Part shown: piece after piece, positions 6,290-15,337 of the stretch
Position numbering within the stretch: the stretch's first letter is position 1
Layout: the number at the start of each line of letters is the position of its first letter
Source of the DNA: Phyllobacteriaceae bacterium UBA1059
GTDB lineage: Bacteria; Pseudomonadota; Alphaproteobacteria; Rhizobiales; Rhizobiaceae
Direction: 5' to 3'
NCBI GenBank assembly: GCA_002316345.1
Contig: DCDI01000193.1
Span: forward strand, 1,234-27,171
DNA length: 25,938 nucleotides
The notes under the pieces: generated by a model
Seen by the model: the letters and a program-made list of their open reading frames with translations, nothing else
What the model was told of the DNA's origin: nothing
Database searches by the model: none
Translations under genes and position numbers: made by a program

Positions 6290-7477
6290 ATGAACAGCTT
6301 GGATCTTCCCGGCCGTCCGGAAGACACGCGGGTTGTTGTGGCCATGTCTGGTGGCGTCGACTCTTCCGTGGTTGCCGCCATCCTCAAGCGCGAGAACTAC
6401 GACGTCGTGGGCGTCACCTTGCAGCTTTACGATCATGGTGCCGCGACGCATCGCGCAGGCTCCTGCTGTGCGGGGCGGGATATCGACGATGCCCGCCGCG
6501 TTTGCGAAACGCTCGGCATTCCCCATTACGTGCTGGATTACGAAGCCCGCTTTCGCGAAGCCGTCATCGACCCCTTCGCGCAAAGCTATGCCGCCGGCGA
6601 AACGCCGATCCCCTGCGTGTCCTGCAACCAGACCGTCAAGTTCGCCGACCTGCTTGCCACCGCCCAGGATCTCGGCGCCGAAGCGCTGGCCACCGGCCAT
6701 TACATCCGCAGCCGCGCCAATGGTGCGCATCGCGCCATGTATCGTCCCGTCGACGGCGACCGCGACCAGAGCTACTTCCTGTTCGCCACGACACAGGCGC
6801 AGATCGATTACCTGCGCTTTCCGCTCGGCGGCATGTCCAAGCCAGATGTGCGCAAGATCGCCGAAGAGATGAACCTGTCGGTCGCTACCAAGCAGGACAG
6901 CCAGGACATCTGCTTCGTGCCGCAGGGCCGCTACAGCGACATCATCGCCAAGCTGCGCCCTGAGGCTGCCAGCCCCGGCGACATCGTCCACATCGACGGC
7001 CGAGTGCTTGGCCGCCATGAAGGCATTCTGCGCTATACCATCGGCCAGCGCCGCGGTATCGGCGTGGCAACCGGCGAACCGCTTTTTGTCGTGCATCTCG
7101 ATGCCGAACATGCGCGTGTCGTGGTCGGCCCTCGGGAGGCGCTGGCAACCCGCAAGATCTACCTGCGCGCCACCAACTGGCTGGGCGACGAGCCGCTCGA
7201 TGCGATCCCCGCTGAAGGTCTCTCCATCTACGCCAAGGTCCGCTCGACTCGCCCGCCACGTCCGGCAATTCTGCACGTGGATAAGAATCAGGTCATCGTC
7301 GAACTCGCCGACGGCGAGTCAGGCATCGCGCCGGGTCAGGCCTGCGTGTTCTATTCCGACGATACCGACGACTCACGCGTGCTCGGAGGCGGTTTTATCG
7401 AGCGCTCGGAACGCGACGCCGATGCCGAGCGGATGCTCGCTCAACTCGCCTCGATTCCATACCGATCCGTCGCGTAA
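6290..7477 (+). CDS. mnmA: tRNA-specific 2-thiouridylase MnmA
   Basis: MnmA inserts sulfur at C2 of the wobble uridine (U34) of tRNA-Lys, -Glu and -Gln, using ATP and a persulfide relay. The ATG at 6290 is preferred to the one at 6278, because an AAGGGA lies about 11 nt upstream of 6290 but directly abuts 6278; the protein is then 395 residues. The PP-loop SGGVDSS is at about 20-26. The catalytic pair is C109 (in IPCVSCNQTVKF) and C208 (in SQDICFVP), both present. The YTIGQRRGIG motif of the central domain is followed by the C-terminal beta-barrel. It is a single gene, divergent from sciP, with no obvious partner nearby. Confidence 0.97.
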   Translation: MNSLDLPGRPEDTRVVVAMSGGVDSSVVAAILKRENYDVVGVTLQLYDHGAATHRAGSCCAGRDIDDARRVCETLGIPHYVLDYEARFREAVIDPFAQSYAAGETPIPCVSCNQTVKFADLLATAQDLGAEALATGHYIRSRANGAHRAMYRPVDGDRDQSYFLFATTQAQIDYLRFPLGGMSKPDVRKIAEEMNLSVATKQDSQDICFVPQGRYSDIIAKLRPEAASPGDIVHIDGRVLGRHEGILRYTIGQRRGIGVATGEPLFVVHLDAEHARVVVGPREALATRKIYLRATNWLGDEPLDAIPAEGLSIYAKVRSTRPPRPAILHVDKNQVIVELADGESGIAPGQACVFYSDDTDDSRVLGGGFIERSERDADAERMLAQLASIPYRSVA

Positions 7478-7552
7478 CATAGCCGTTCTGCGCTACCATA
7501 GAGGCAAAATACCAGCTAATTAGGCCGCCATATTGCGCTTTTTGACCGCGCT

Positions 7553-8527
7553 TTAGCGCGCCATATCCTGCCGTCGGTCATGCACAACGGTCCCGGCCGT
7601 CAGCATCCGCAACACGCGGATCGCCTCCTCGCCATCGGTCCGCGGCGTTTCCCGCGTGTTGATGCAGTAGATGAAATGCTCGAGTTCCCGCGTCAGCGGA
7701 AGCCCCTCGCCCACCGCGACATAGCTCGGTTCGTTGGCCGTAAACGCCCAGTGTCCGCTGTCCTGCCAGACCGCATGACGATAAACCGCCAGCTTGCGCG
7801 CCCAGGCCTCGCCATCATCAAACACCGCCATCGCCTTGGTGCCGACCACGGTCAAACGGCGTTCCCGATAGGGGTTGAGCCGCGAGGCGAACAGATGGCT
7901 CCGCACGCCGCTGGCAAACCGCATATGCACATGTGCGAAGTCGCTGAGGTGATCCAGCAGCGCCGCCCCCTCGCCGCGAACCTCGACCGGCTCTTCGCCC
8001 GTGATCGCCAGGATCATCGAGAGATCATGCGGCGCCAGATCCCAAAGTGCATCGTTTTCAGTGTGAAACTTACCCAGACCAAGCCGGTGCGAATGAATGT
8101 ATTTAATTTCACCCAGCTCTCCGGCGCCGATCAGCGCCATGAGTTGTTCAAACGCCGGATGAAACCGCAGCACATGTCCCACCATGAACACCCGGCCATT
8201 GTCCTGTGCGGCTGCAACAGCGCGCTCTGCGTCCGGCACCGTCAGCGCAATCGGCTTTTCAACCAGCACATCCTTGCCCGCCTGCACCGCGCGAATGGCG
8301 TTCTCGGCATGAAACTGCGGAGGCAGCGCCATGACCACGGCATCGACATCGGACCGGTCGAACAGCTCGGCCGGATCGATCGCCAAACAATCCTGCTCGG
8401 CCGCAAACCCTTCCGCCCGCGCCGGATTGGCATCTGCCACGGCATGCAAGGCGCCAAGCGACTTCAAAGTGCGGATATGATTGGAGCCCCAATAGCCGCA
8501 GCCAAGCACGGCGATACGCGGTTTCAT
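7553..8527 (-). CDS. Gfo/Idh/MocA-family NAD(P)-dependent oxidoreductase (WlbA-like)
   Basis: This is a 324-residue sugar-type dehydrogenase. The ATG at 8527 is chosen; the open frame extends to a TTG at 8569 but the Rossmann fold starts directly at 8527 with MKPRIAVLGCGYWGSNH (GxGxxG type). The cofactor-side motif EKPIAL follows near residue 100, supplying the conserved lysine. The catalytic part carries GHVLRFHPAFEQL and ENDALWDLAPHDLSM, a pattern I associate with WlbA-type UDP-GlcNAcA 3-dehydrogenases, where the aspartate/histidine pair sits near the sugar. The substrate is therefore likely a nucleotide sugar or inositol-like polyol, but no polysaccharide genes are adjacent. It is the last gene before the tRNA-Met boundary. 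Confidence 0.87.
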   Translation of the reverse strand: MKPRIAVLGCGYWGSNHIRTLKSLGALHAVADANPARAEGFAAEQDCLAIDPAELFDRSDVDAVVMALPPQFHAENAIRAVQAGKDVLVEKPIALTVPDAERAVAAAQDNGRVFMVGHVLRFHPAFEQLMALIGAGELGEIKYIHSHRLGLGKFHTENDALWDLAPHDLSMILAITGEEPVEVRGEGAALLDHLSDFAHVHMRFASGVRSHLFASRLNPYRERRLTVVGTKAMAVFDDGEAWARKLAVYRHAVWQDSGHWAFTANEPSYVAVGEGLPLTRELEHFIYCINTRETPRTDGEEAIRVLRMLTAGTVVHDRRQDMAR

Positions 8528-8882
8528 GATGATCGACCTGCCTGAACTTGGAAAACGAGAGGTTGGCAACGAACAGGTAGGTCGTCAGCCCGGTGAAACT
8601 ATCTTGTCCCGGACATATTCGCCCGCCTAACCGAACTCAACCCCGCAGGCACGAAGCTGAGCTTATGCCGAGGTCACAAAAGCCAACGGTCAACGCCGAT
8701 TGTTGATGTGTAGACAGCCAAACGCTTGCTTCCGAACGCACATGATCCGCCCGAACCTGGATGTTCCATGCAAATCGATCCAAACCCCACCTCTTCGCTT
8801 GACACCCAACGAACTGCCGCCCTATATCCCGCCCGTCTTCGCGGGCAGCGGCCTTATGAACCGCAGCATCTGAACCGCGCGT
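8528..8882. other. Gene-free spacer before tRNA-Met
   Basis: This is a 355-bp stretch. Apart from the tRNA promoter near 8799-8828 and the ribosome site of the minus-strand oxidoreductase, I see no gene, repeat or hairpin in it. Confidence 0.6.
8799..8828 (+). promoter_or_regulatory. Sigma-70-type promoter of tRNA-Met
   Basis: TTGACA (8799-8804), an 18-bp spacer, and TATATC (8823-8828) form a near-consensus promoter. Transcription would begin about 45-50 nt before the mature tRNA. Confidence 0.65.
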
Positions 8883-8959
8883 GGCGGAGTAGCTCAGTTG
8901 GTTAGAGCAGAGGAATCATAATCCTTGTGTCGGGGGTTCGAATCCCTCCTCCGCTACCA
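8883..8959 (+). tRNA. tRNA-Met (anticodon CAT)
   Basis: This 77-nt gene folds as a full cloverleaf: acceptor GGCGGAG paired with CTCCGCT (the first pair is G-U), D-arm GCTC/GAGC, and anticodon stem GAGGA/TCCTT enclosing the loop AT-CAT-AA. The T-arm has GTTCGAATC, and the terminal CCA is encoded (8957-8959). It is an elongator-type or tRNA-Ile2 (CAT) gene; the initiator is excluded by the paired first position and D-arm. It marks the junction between the core genes and the catabolic region. Confidence 0.95.
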
Positions 8960-9196
8960 TCAGATCATTCATCAATCGCTTGATCCCTGATTTGGTCGCT
9001 ACGTCTTGGACACACTACTTTGCTTTGGACCAATCCAGACCAAAAGTTTAAGTCTCGGAGACAAGTTCAAAACCGAGACTAGCAGCCAGATGGCAGCTGG
9101 ACGCTCAATAAACTTGAAGAGCTTCTTAACCGGTGTGCTTCATGAGGTTGCTCAGACCCGTGCTATCATCGGCTGCTCTGTTGCCGAGGGTGATTG
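8960..9196. other. Spacer downstream of tRNA-Met with a short inverted repeat
   Basis: This is a 237-bp gene-free stretch. It holds an 8-bp inverted repeat, AGTCTCGG (9051-9058) and CCGAGACT (9073-9080), with a 14-nt loop and no T-tract. A short plus-strand reading from about 9090 (INLKSFLTGVLHEVAQTRAI) looks protein-like but then runs into the antisense of the GntR gene, so at most it is a gene remnant. I found no second copy of the tRNA 3' end that would mark an attachment site. Confidence 0.4.
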
Positions 9197-9997
9197 TCAT
9201 TCGCTCACGGCAGTCGCGTCCGGAAGCGGATTGACTGGAATGATCGGCACATTGCCTTTCCCGTCGCCAAGCGCCGCAGCAAGCTCAACGCGCGCGCCGT
9301 TGACCAAAGCCTCCATCGAAAGCCGTGCTTTCTTCGCATCGCGCATCCGAATGGCGTCTAGCACCGCCCGATGAACATCCAGCGCCTGTTCGTGAGACTG
9401 ACTGGCCCTATTAGTGATCCGGAAGCTTGCAAGAAGTGCAGCACCGATCGCGGTAATGAATTGCTTGAACACCCAATTGCCCGAAGCATTGATGATGGCG
9501 GCGTGGAAGCGCAGATCCGCCTGGCTCCAGGCATCCGTATAAAGCGAATGCGCAGAGGCCATCTCATCGAAGGCCTCCGCGATCGCCATGATCTCTCGCG
9601 TGCTTGCATTCTGCGCAGCGGCTTCCGCCGCGGCGGGCTCCAGCACTAACCGGGCATCGATGAGTGATCGGTAGAAACGATCATCCTTTGGATGGCGCAT
9701 CATCGCATCCAGCACGATCGGATCGAGATAATTCCACTGCTCACGCGGCAGAACCACTGTGCCGGCTCGTGTTCGAGAGCGGACAATCCCTTGTGCAACC
9801 AGATGCTGCATACACTCACGCAGGGCTGTGCGGCTGACACCGTAGTACTCCTTCAGCTCCGCTTCATTAGGAAGAGTCGAACCTTCGGCGATTTGGCCGG
9901 AAATGATTCGGTCAACCAATGTATGCAGAAGGTTGTCCGTGACAGGACGTCGGCCCCCTTTTCCATTGATCTGAACGTTTTCCTTGATCGAGCGCAC
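9197..9997 (-). CDS. GntR/FadR-family regulator of the galactonate locus (DgoR-like)
   Basis: This is a 266-residue DNA-binding regulator, with a winged helix at about 20-85 (helix-turn-helix around NEAELKEYYGVSRTALRECMQHL) and an all-helical FCD ligand domain (about 105-245, with DLRFHAAI as a typical metal/ligand-site histidine stretch). After the wing it has REQWNYLDP, closely like the equivalent region of the E. coli galactonate repressor DgoR. The start is GTG at 9997, supported by GGGGA about 6-8 nt upstream. It is divergent from the galactonate dehydratase gene across 255 bp, the usual layout for a repressor that is released by the pathway substrate, here probably D-galactonate or a related aldonate. 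Repressor function is inferred. Confidence 0.9.
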   Translation of the reverse strand: MRSIKENVQINGKGGRRPVTDNLLHTLVDRIISGQIAEGSTLPNEAELKEYYGVSRTALRECMQHLVAQGIVRSRTRAGTVVLPREQWNYLDPIVLDAMMRHPKDDRFYRSLIDARLVLEPAAAEAAAQNASTREIMAIAEAFDEMASAHSLYTDAWSQADLRFHAAIINASGNWVFKQFITAIGAALLASFRITNRASQSHEQALDVHRAVLDAIRMRDAKKARLSMEALVNGARVELAAALGDGKGNVPIIPVNPLPDATAVSE

Positions 9998-10069
9998 CTC
10001 TGTCCCCAGCCACTTACCTCTCAGCGGGAACTATACGAACATCATCCGCAAAAATAAATCATACCGAAT

Positions 10070-10099
10070 TTGACAATAAATCGGATTTAATTCTTACTG
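10070..10099 (+). promoter_or_regulatory. Promoter of the dgoD-TRAP operon with overlapping palindromic operator
   Basis: TTGACA at 10070-10075 is followed, 17-18 bp later, by a weak -10 region (about CTTACT/TTACTG, 10093-10099). The 13-bp palindrome TAAATC-G-GATTTA (10077-10089) lies in the spacer between them, where a bound GntR protein would block RNA polymerase. The long leader (about 150 nt) to the dgoD start shows no clear riboswitch. Confidence 0.5.
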
Positions 10100-10252
10100 C
10101 GCTTGGGAGGTGCGGGAGGAGGAACCCTGCGATTTGGTGGCTTCACTGCCGCGGCCGTCTAGCCGCAGCGGATGCAGCACGTCGTCGGTCATCCACCCTG
10201 CAGCACAAGTGTGCAGGCGCCGGTTTTTTTCCGGATGGCGAGTTCGATACGC

Positions 10253-11401
<1,149 letters not shown>

Positions 11402-11434
11402 GGAGATGGCTGCCGCTCTGGCGATGGGGAGATT

Positions 11435-11459
11435 GAGGCGTCGCTCAAAGCGACGTCTT
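11435..11459 (+). repeat. Intercistronic hairpin between dgoD and dctP
   Basis: CGTCGCT (11439-11445) and AGCGACG (11449-11455) form a perfect 7-bp stem with a CAA loop, extended outward by GT and AT pairs to about 11 bp. No T-tract follows. A second short palindrome, GATCAT-GA-ATGATC, is at 11471-11484. The hairpin may limit read-through or protect the upstream message. Confidence 0.6.
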
Positions 11460-11538
11460 CGATGCCGGAGGATCATGAATGATCATCCGTATTGGGTGGA
11501 GAGACCACCATTTTGTATGGAACCATGGGAGAGGTCCA

Positions 11539-12558
11539 ATGAATGGTAAAATGATCAAATTGGCAGGCGCCTTGGCACTCGCCATGTTCGCAACGGCAGC
11601 AAGCGGCACGATTGCTGCCGCGCAGGAATTTAAAGCCAAACTCGGCCACGCCATGCCGCAGGAGCATCCGCAGGCCGTGGCGCTTACCAAGTTTGCTGAA
11701 CTTGCAGGCCAATACACGGACGGCCGGGTCAAGGTCACCGTTTACCACGGCAGCATGCTGGGCGGCGACGACAAGATGCTGCAGTCGACCCAGAGTGGCA
11801 CACAGGAAATGTTCTACGGCTCGCTGGCACCGATCGCCGGCAAGATCAAGGAAGTTCAGGTTTTCGACTTCCCGTTCCTGTTCGGAAACATGAAGGAAGT
11901 AGACGCAGTCTTCTTGGGTCCTATCGGCCAGAAGCTGATGGACAAGCTCGAACCGCACAACCTTCACGGCGTCGCCTGGGGTGAGACCGGATTCCGTCAG
12001 CTTTCCAACAACAAACATGAAGTGAAGACCGCCGACGACATCAAGGGACTGAAGGTTCGCGTGATGCAGAACCAGGTTGCCCTCGATAGCTGGAAGGCAA
12101 TCGGCGCCAACGCTCTGCCAATGTCCTACGCCGAAGTCTTCACGGCACTGGAAACCGGCGCTCTCGATGGTCAGGAAAACCCGTACATCCACATGTACGC
12201 CAACAAGATCTACGAAGTGCAGAAGTTCGGAACGACCACGAACCATGTTTACACGCCCTGCATCCTCGTGACCTCGAAGAAGTTCTGGGAGCAGCTGACA
12301 CCTGCCGATCAGGAGGCGATCGTCAAAGCTGGCAAGGAGTCCATGGTGTTCCTGCGCCAGCTGATGGATGAAGGCAACGCCAAGGTTGTCGCTGATCTTG
12401 AGGCGCAGGGTATGAAAGTTCAGGAATTGCCGGAGGCCGAGCTCGCCAAGCTCCGCGCCGCAACCCAACCCATCATCGAGAAGTACAAGCCCGTGGTGGG
12501 TGCCGAACTCGTTGACGAGATCCAAGCGACGATCGCCAAAGTGCGCGCCGAGCAATAA
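11539..12558 (+). CDS. dctP: TRAP transporter substrate-binding protein (DctP family)
   Basis: This is the periplasmic receptor of a tripartite ATP-independent (ion-driven) transporter, probably for a sugar acid. The start at 11539 has GGAGAGG 3-9 nt upstream, giving 339 residues; the longer frame from 11479 lacks support. Residues 1 to about 28 are a Sec signal peptide ending near AAA/QEF. The mature protein shows DctP features: KLGHAMPQEHPQ at the start of the first lobe, a KGLKVRVM strand that carries the conserved ligand-binding arginine, and ALETGALDGQENP near the hinge. It is the first gene of a three-gene dctPQM set lying between two dehydratase genes, consistent with galactonate-type substrates. 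The exact ligand is unknown. Confidence 0.95.
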   Translation: MNGKMIKLAGALALAMFATAASGTIAAAQEFKAKLGHAMPQEHPQAVALTKFAELAGQYTDGRVKVTVYHGSMLGGDDKMLQSTQSGTQEMFYGSLAPIAGKIKEVQVFDFPFLFGNMKEVDAVFLGPIGQKLMDKLEPHNLHGVAWGETGFRQLSNNKHEVKTADDIKGLKVRVMQNQVALDSWKAIGANALPMSYAEVFTALETGALDGQENPYIHMYANKIYEVQKFGTTTNHVYTPCILVTSKKFWEQLTPADQEAIVKAGKESMVFLRQLMDEGNAKVVADLEAQGMKVQELPEAELAKLRAATQPIIEKYKPVVGAELVDEIQATIAKVRAEQ

Positions 12559-12573
12559 TCCTCGCGCGCCATG

Positions 12574-12606
12574 GGTCCGGCTTTTCCCTTCCGGGAAGGC
12601 CGGACC
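12574..12606 (+). repeat. Long intercistronic hairpin between dctP and dctQ
   Basis: Outer arms GGTCCGGC (12574-12581) and GCCGGACC (12599-12606) are perfect complements, and an inner stem TTCCC/GGGAA (12584-12588 with 12593-12597) continues the duplex to a TTCC loop. It starts 16 nt after the dctP stop, and no T-tract follows. Such hairpins after binding-protein genes commonly stabilise the upstream message or attenuate the membrane subunits. Confidence 0.75.
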
Positions 12607-12647
12607 ATCAAGATCACGTCCCGATATCACGCCTTTGGGGAACGCTT

Positions 12648-13154
12648 ATGATGTCCCGAATCCTGTTCGGCACGCTTGAGAAGCTGCTTATGATCGCGCT
12701 TGCGCTGATGGTCATCATGATCTTTGGCAATGTCGTGCTGCGCTATGGCTTTAATTCCGGCATCACGGAGTCGGAGGAACTGTCGCGCTTTATTTTCGTA
12801 TGGCTGATCTTCATCGGCGCCTTCCTCACATTGCGCGACCGCGCGCATCTGGGCGTCAACAGTCTGGTGCGCGCAATGCCTTTCAAGGCGCAGCGCCTCG
12901 TCCGCATCGGCGGTGACTTGGCGACGCTTCTGTGCTGCTACCTGCTTGGCCTCGGTGCATGGCGCCAAACGGTCGATAATCTTGAAAATTTCTCGCCTGT
13001 CGCCGGGGTTCCCCTGGGGTGGGTGTATGTCTCCTGCGTGCTCTGCTGCATCGGCATGGCCGTTCTTCTCCTTCGTTCGATCTTCGAGGTCGCCACCGGC
13101 AAGGTGCGTGATGAGGAGATCTTCGCCAGCAATGCCGACGGGCTTGTCGAGTAA
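12648..13154 (+). CDS. dctQ: TRAP transporter small membrane subunit (DctQ family)
   Basis: This is the small permease subunit, 168 residues, with four predicted membrane segments (about 12-32, 47-65, 86-106 and 125-147). The family features are NVVLRYGFNSGITESEELSRFIFVW and FLTLRDRAHLGVN. A GGGG lies about 9 nt upstream of the ATG at 12648. It is separated from dctP by 89 bp with a hairpin and from dctM by only 21 bp, which indicates tight coupling of the two membrane subunits. Confidence 0.94.
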   Translation: MMSRILFGTLEKLLMIALALMVIMIFGNVVLRYGFNSGITESEELSRFIFVWLIFIGAFLTLRDRAHLGVNSLVRAMPFKAQRLVRIGGDLATLLCCYLLGLGAWRQTVDNLENFSPVAGVPLGWVYVSCVLCCIGMAVLLLRSIFEVATGKVRDEEIFASNADGLVE

Positions 13155-13175
13155 GCGGCCGAGGGGGCAAGACAC

Positions 13176-14456
13176 ATGACAATTTTCGTTTTCGTCGGCT
13201 CACTCTGCGGAGCCATGCTGCTGGGTATTCCGGTCGCCTTCTCTCTTCTGATCTGCGGCGTGGTCCTGATGATACATCTGGACATCTTCGACGTGCAGAT
13301 CCTTGCAGAGAACGTGCTGGACGGTGCCAACAATTATCCGCTGATGGCGCTGCCGTTCTTCGTCCTTGCTGGCGAAATCATGAATGCCGGTGGCGTTTCT
13401 AAGCGCATCGTCAACGTGGCGATTGCCGCAGTTGGCCACTTTCGCGGCGGTCTCGGCTATGTTGCCGTGTTTGCGGCGCTCATCCTAGCCGCGATCTCCG
13501 GCTCGGCCATCGCCGACTGTGCAGCACTTGCCGCCGTCGTCATACCGCTGATGCGTCGATCCGGGTACCCGGTGCCACTATCTGCCGGCCTCATTTCCTC
13601 TGCCGGTATTGTTGCACCACTGCTTCCACCATCGATCCCGTTCGTGGTGTTTGGTGTGGCTGCCGAGCTCTCTGTAACCCGCCTTTTCATGACGGGAATT
13701 GCGCCGGGCCTGATGATGGCCGCCACGCTGATGGTCACGTGGTATTTTTATGCACGCAAAGACGAGCGAATGGCATCGGACCATACGTTTGATATGTCGC
13801 GTCTCTTGAACGCGCTAAAGGAAGGCGTGTGGGCGCTTGTTCTGCCGGCCATCATCATTGGCGGCATGAAGACCGGCATTTTCACGCCCACCGAAGCTGG
13901 TGTCGTTGCGGTCGTCTACGCTTTCCTGATTGGCATGTTCGTCTACGGTGAGCTCAAGATCTCGGTCGTTCCGTCCCTGCTCTTGCAGGCGGCGAAAACC
14001 GCCAGCACGATCATGTTCCTCGTTGCGGCGGCTTATGTCTCGGCCTGGCTCATCACGGTTGCGAACATTCCGCAGGAAATCGGCGAATCGCTCGCGCCAT
14101 TCATGGAAAACAAGATCCTCTTCATGTTCATGTTGATGGTCATTGTGTTCCTGGTCGGCACCGCGCTCGACCTCACCCCGACGATCCTGATTCTCACTCC
14201 GGTGATGATGCCGCTCGTGAAGCAGGCGGGCATCGATCCCTATTATTTCGGGGTAATGTTCATGATGAACAACGCGATCGGCCTCATCACACCGCCGGTG
14301 GGCACCGTCCTGAACGTCGTTTCGGGCGTGGCACGTGTGGAACTGGATCAGGTCATCAAGGGCATGCTGCCCTTCCTGATCGCTTATACCGTGTTGCTGT
14401 TCACCTTCGTGCTCTTCCCCGCGTTGATCACAGTGCCAGCAAGCTGGCTTCGCTGA
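13176..14456 (+). CDS. dctM: TRAP transporter large permease subunit (DctM family)
   Basis: This is the large, ion-coupled permease of the TRAP system, 426 residues and about 12 hydrophobic segments. Family markers include NYPLMALPFFVLAGEIMN near the N-terminal scoop loop, ISGSAIADCAALAAVVIP, GIVAPLLPPSIPFVVFG, and FMMNNAIGLITPPVGTVLNVVSG near the C-terminus. The ATG at 13176 has a GAGGGGG about 9-15 nt upstream. It completes dctPQM; a GC-rich hairpin follows, before the SDR gene. No frameshift or missing segment is seen. Confidence 0.96.
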   Translation: MTIFVFVGSLCGAMLLGIPVAFSLLICGVVLMIHLDIFDVQILAENVLDGANNYPLMALPFFVLAGEIMNAGGVSKRIVNVAIAAVGHFRGGLGYVAVFAALILAAISGSAIADCAALAAVVIPLMRRSGYPVPLSAGLISSAGIVAPLLPPSIPFVVFGVAAELSVTRLFMTGIAPGLMMAATLMVTWYFYARKDERMASDHTFDMSRLLNALKEGVWALVLPAIIIGGMKTGIFTPTEAGVVAVVYAFLIGMFVYGELKISVVPSLLLQAAKTASTIMFLVAAAYVSAWLITVANIPQEIGESLAPFMENKILFMFMLMVIVFLVGTALDLTPTILILTPVMMPLVKQAGIDPYYFGVMFMMNNAIGLITPPVGTVLNVVSGVARVELDQVIKGMLPFLIAYTVLLFTFVLFPALITVPASWLR

Positions 14457-14467
14457 CGATTCACCGA

Positions 14468-14491
14468 AGGGCGGGCTTAGCGGCCCGCCTT
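14468..14491 (+). terminator. GC-rich hairpin after dctM (attenuator or weak terminator)
   Basis: GCGGGC (14471-14476) pairs with GCCCGC (14483-14488) around a TTAGCG loop and extends outward to about 9 bp. It begins 12 nt after the dctM stop. The following bases are not a clean T-tract, so partial read-through into the SDR gene is likely. Confidence 0.5.
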
Positions 14492-14524
14492 CCCTACCTT
14501 TCACTTTGTCTCGTGGCGACGCCG

Positions 14525-15298
14525 ATGTCTTTCAAGCAGCTTTTCAATCTTTCCAGGCGCACGGCGCTCATCACAGGCTCCACGCGCGGTCTTGGGCTTT
14601 CCTATGCTGAGGGTCTCGCAGATGCTGGCGCACACGTGATCATCAACGGCACGCGCCCTGAAGGCGTAACTGAAGCCACCGCGAAGCTCGCAGAGAAGGG
14701 CCACAGTGTTTCCGGTCTGCATTTTGACGTCGGCAGTGAGGGCTCTGTCGTCGACGCTTTCGAATCCTTCGACAGACAAGGCTTGGAAATCGACATCCTC
14801 ATCAACAATGCCGGCATCCAGATCCGCAGGCCGATGGTCGATCTCGGTGTCGAAGACTGGCAGAAGGTATTGGACGTTAACCTCACCGGCTCGTTCATCA
14901 TTGCTCGCGAGGCCGCCAAGCGGATGATCGCCCGCGGGCGTGGCGGCAAGATTGTCAACATCGCTTCACTGGTCAGCGCCGCAGGCCGCGCCACTGTTGC
15001 GCCTTATACCGCGTCCAAGGGCGCGATCACCGCCATCACCCGCACCATGGCGGTTGAGTGGGCGCCGCACAACATCCAGGCGAATGCGATCGGCCCCGGC
15101 TACATCCTGACCGACATGAACCAGGCGCTGATCGACAACAAGGAGTTCGATGCTTGGGTACGCGCTTCCAATCCGAGCGGCCGCTGGGGCAAGCCGGAAG
15201 AACTGGTGGGCACAGCCATTTTCCTGTCGAGCAGCGCGTCCGACTACATCAACGGCCAAACGCTTTACGTGGACGGCGGCTGGCTCGCCCAGCTCTGA
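14525..15298 (+). CDS. Gluconate 5-dehydrogenase-type SDR (IdnO-like)
   Basis: This short-chain dehydrogenase most likely interconverts 5-keto-D-gluconate (or a similar 5-keto aldonate) and D-gluconate with NAD(P)H. The ATG at 14525 gives 257 residues; an in-frame GTG at 14513 is possible, and neither has a strong ribosome site. Cofactor motif TGSTRGLG is at 17-24, NNAG at 94-97, and the catalytic tetrad N119, S148, Y161 and K165 (YTASK) is complete. The C-terminus YVDGGWLAQ is typical of the family. It is 39 bp from the next gene, an IdnD-like dehydrogenase, repeating the idnD/idnO pairing of the E. coli idonate pathway. Specificity is inferred from this pairing. Confidence 0.87.
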   Translation: MSFKQLFNLSRRTALITGSTRGLGLSYAEGLADAGAHVIINGTRPEGVTEATAKLAEKGHSVSGLHFDVGSEGSVVDAFESFDRQGLEIDILINNAGIQIRRPMVDLGVEDWQKVLDVNLTGSFIIAREAAKRMIARGRGGKIVNIASLVSAAGRATVAPYTASKGAITAITRTMAVEWAPHNIQANAIGPGYILTDMNQALIDNKEFDAWVRASNPSGRWGKPEELVGTAIFLSSSASDYINGQTLYVDGGWLAQL

Positions 15299-15337
15299 TC
15301 GCCTGCATCCCCAATCCAGAGCCTCTAGGACCTAATT

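Noticed and set aside
6227..7276. Long minus-strand open frame (349 codons) opposite mnmA
   Set aside because: MnmA on the plus strand has all its motifs; the antisense frame is low-complexity shadow sequence caused by high GC.
8941..8959. tRNA 3' end as an attachment site with a direct repeat
   Set aside because: No second copy of the tRNA 3' sequence and no integrase gene were seen in the window.
9006..9374. Plus-strand open frame of 122 codons starting after tRNA-Met
   Set aside because: Its second half is antisense to the GntR C-terminus. Only the first part (about 9090-9160) looks protein-like, too little to call a gene.
11473..12630. Long minus-strand open frame (385 codons) opposite dctP
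   Set aside because: It covers the dctP gene, hairpin and spacer exactly antisense, and its translation has no recognisable domain.
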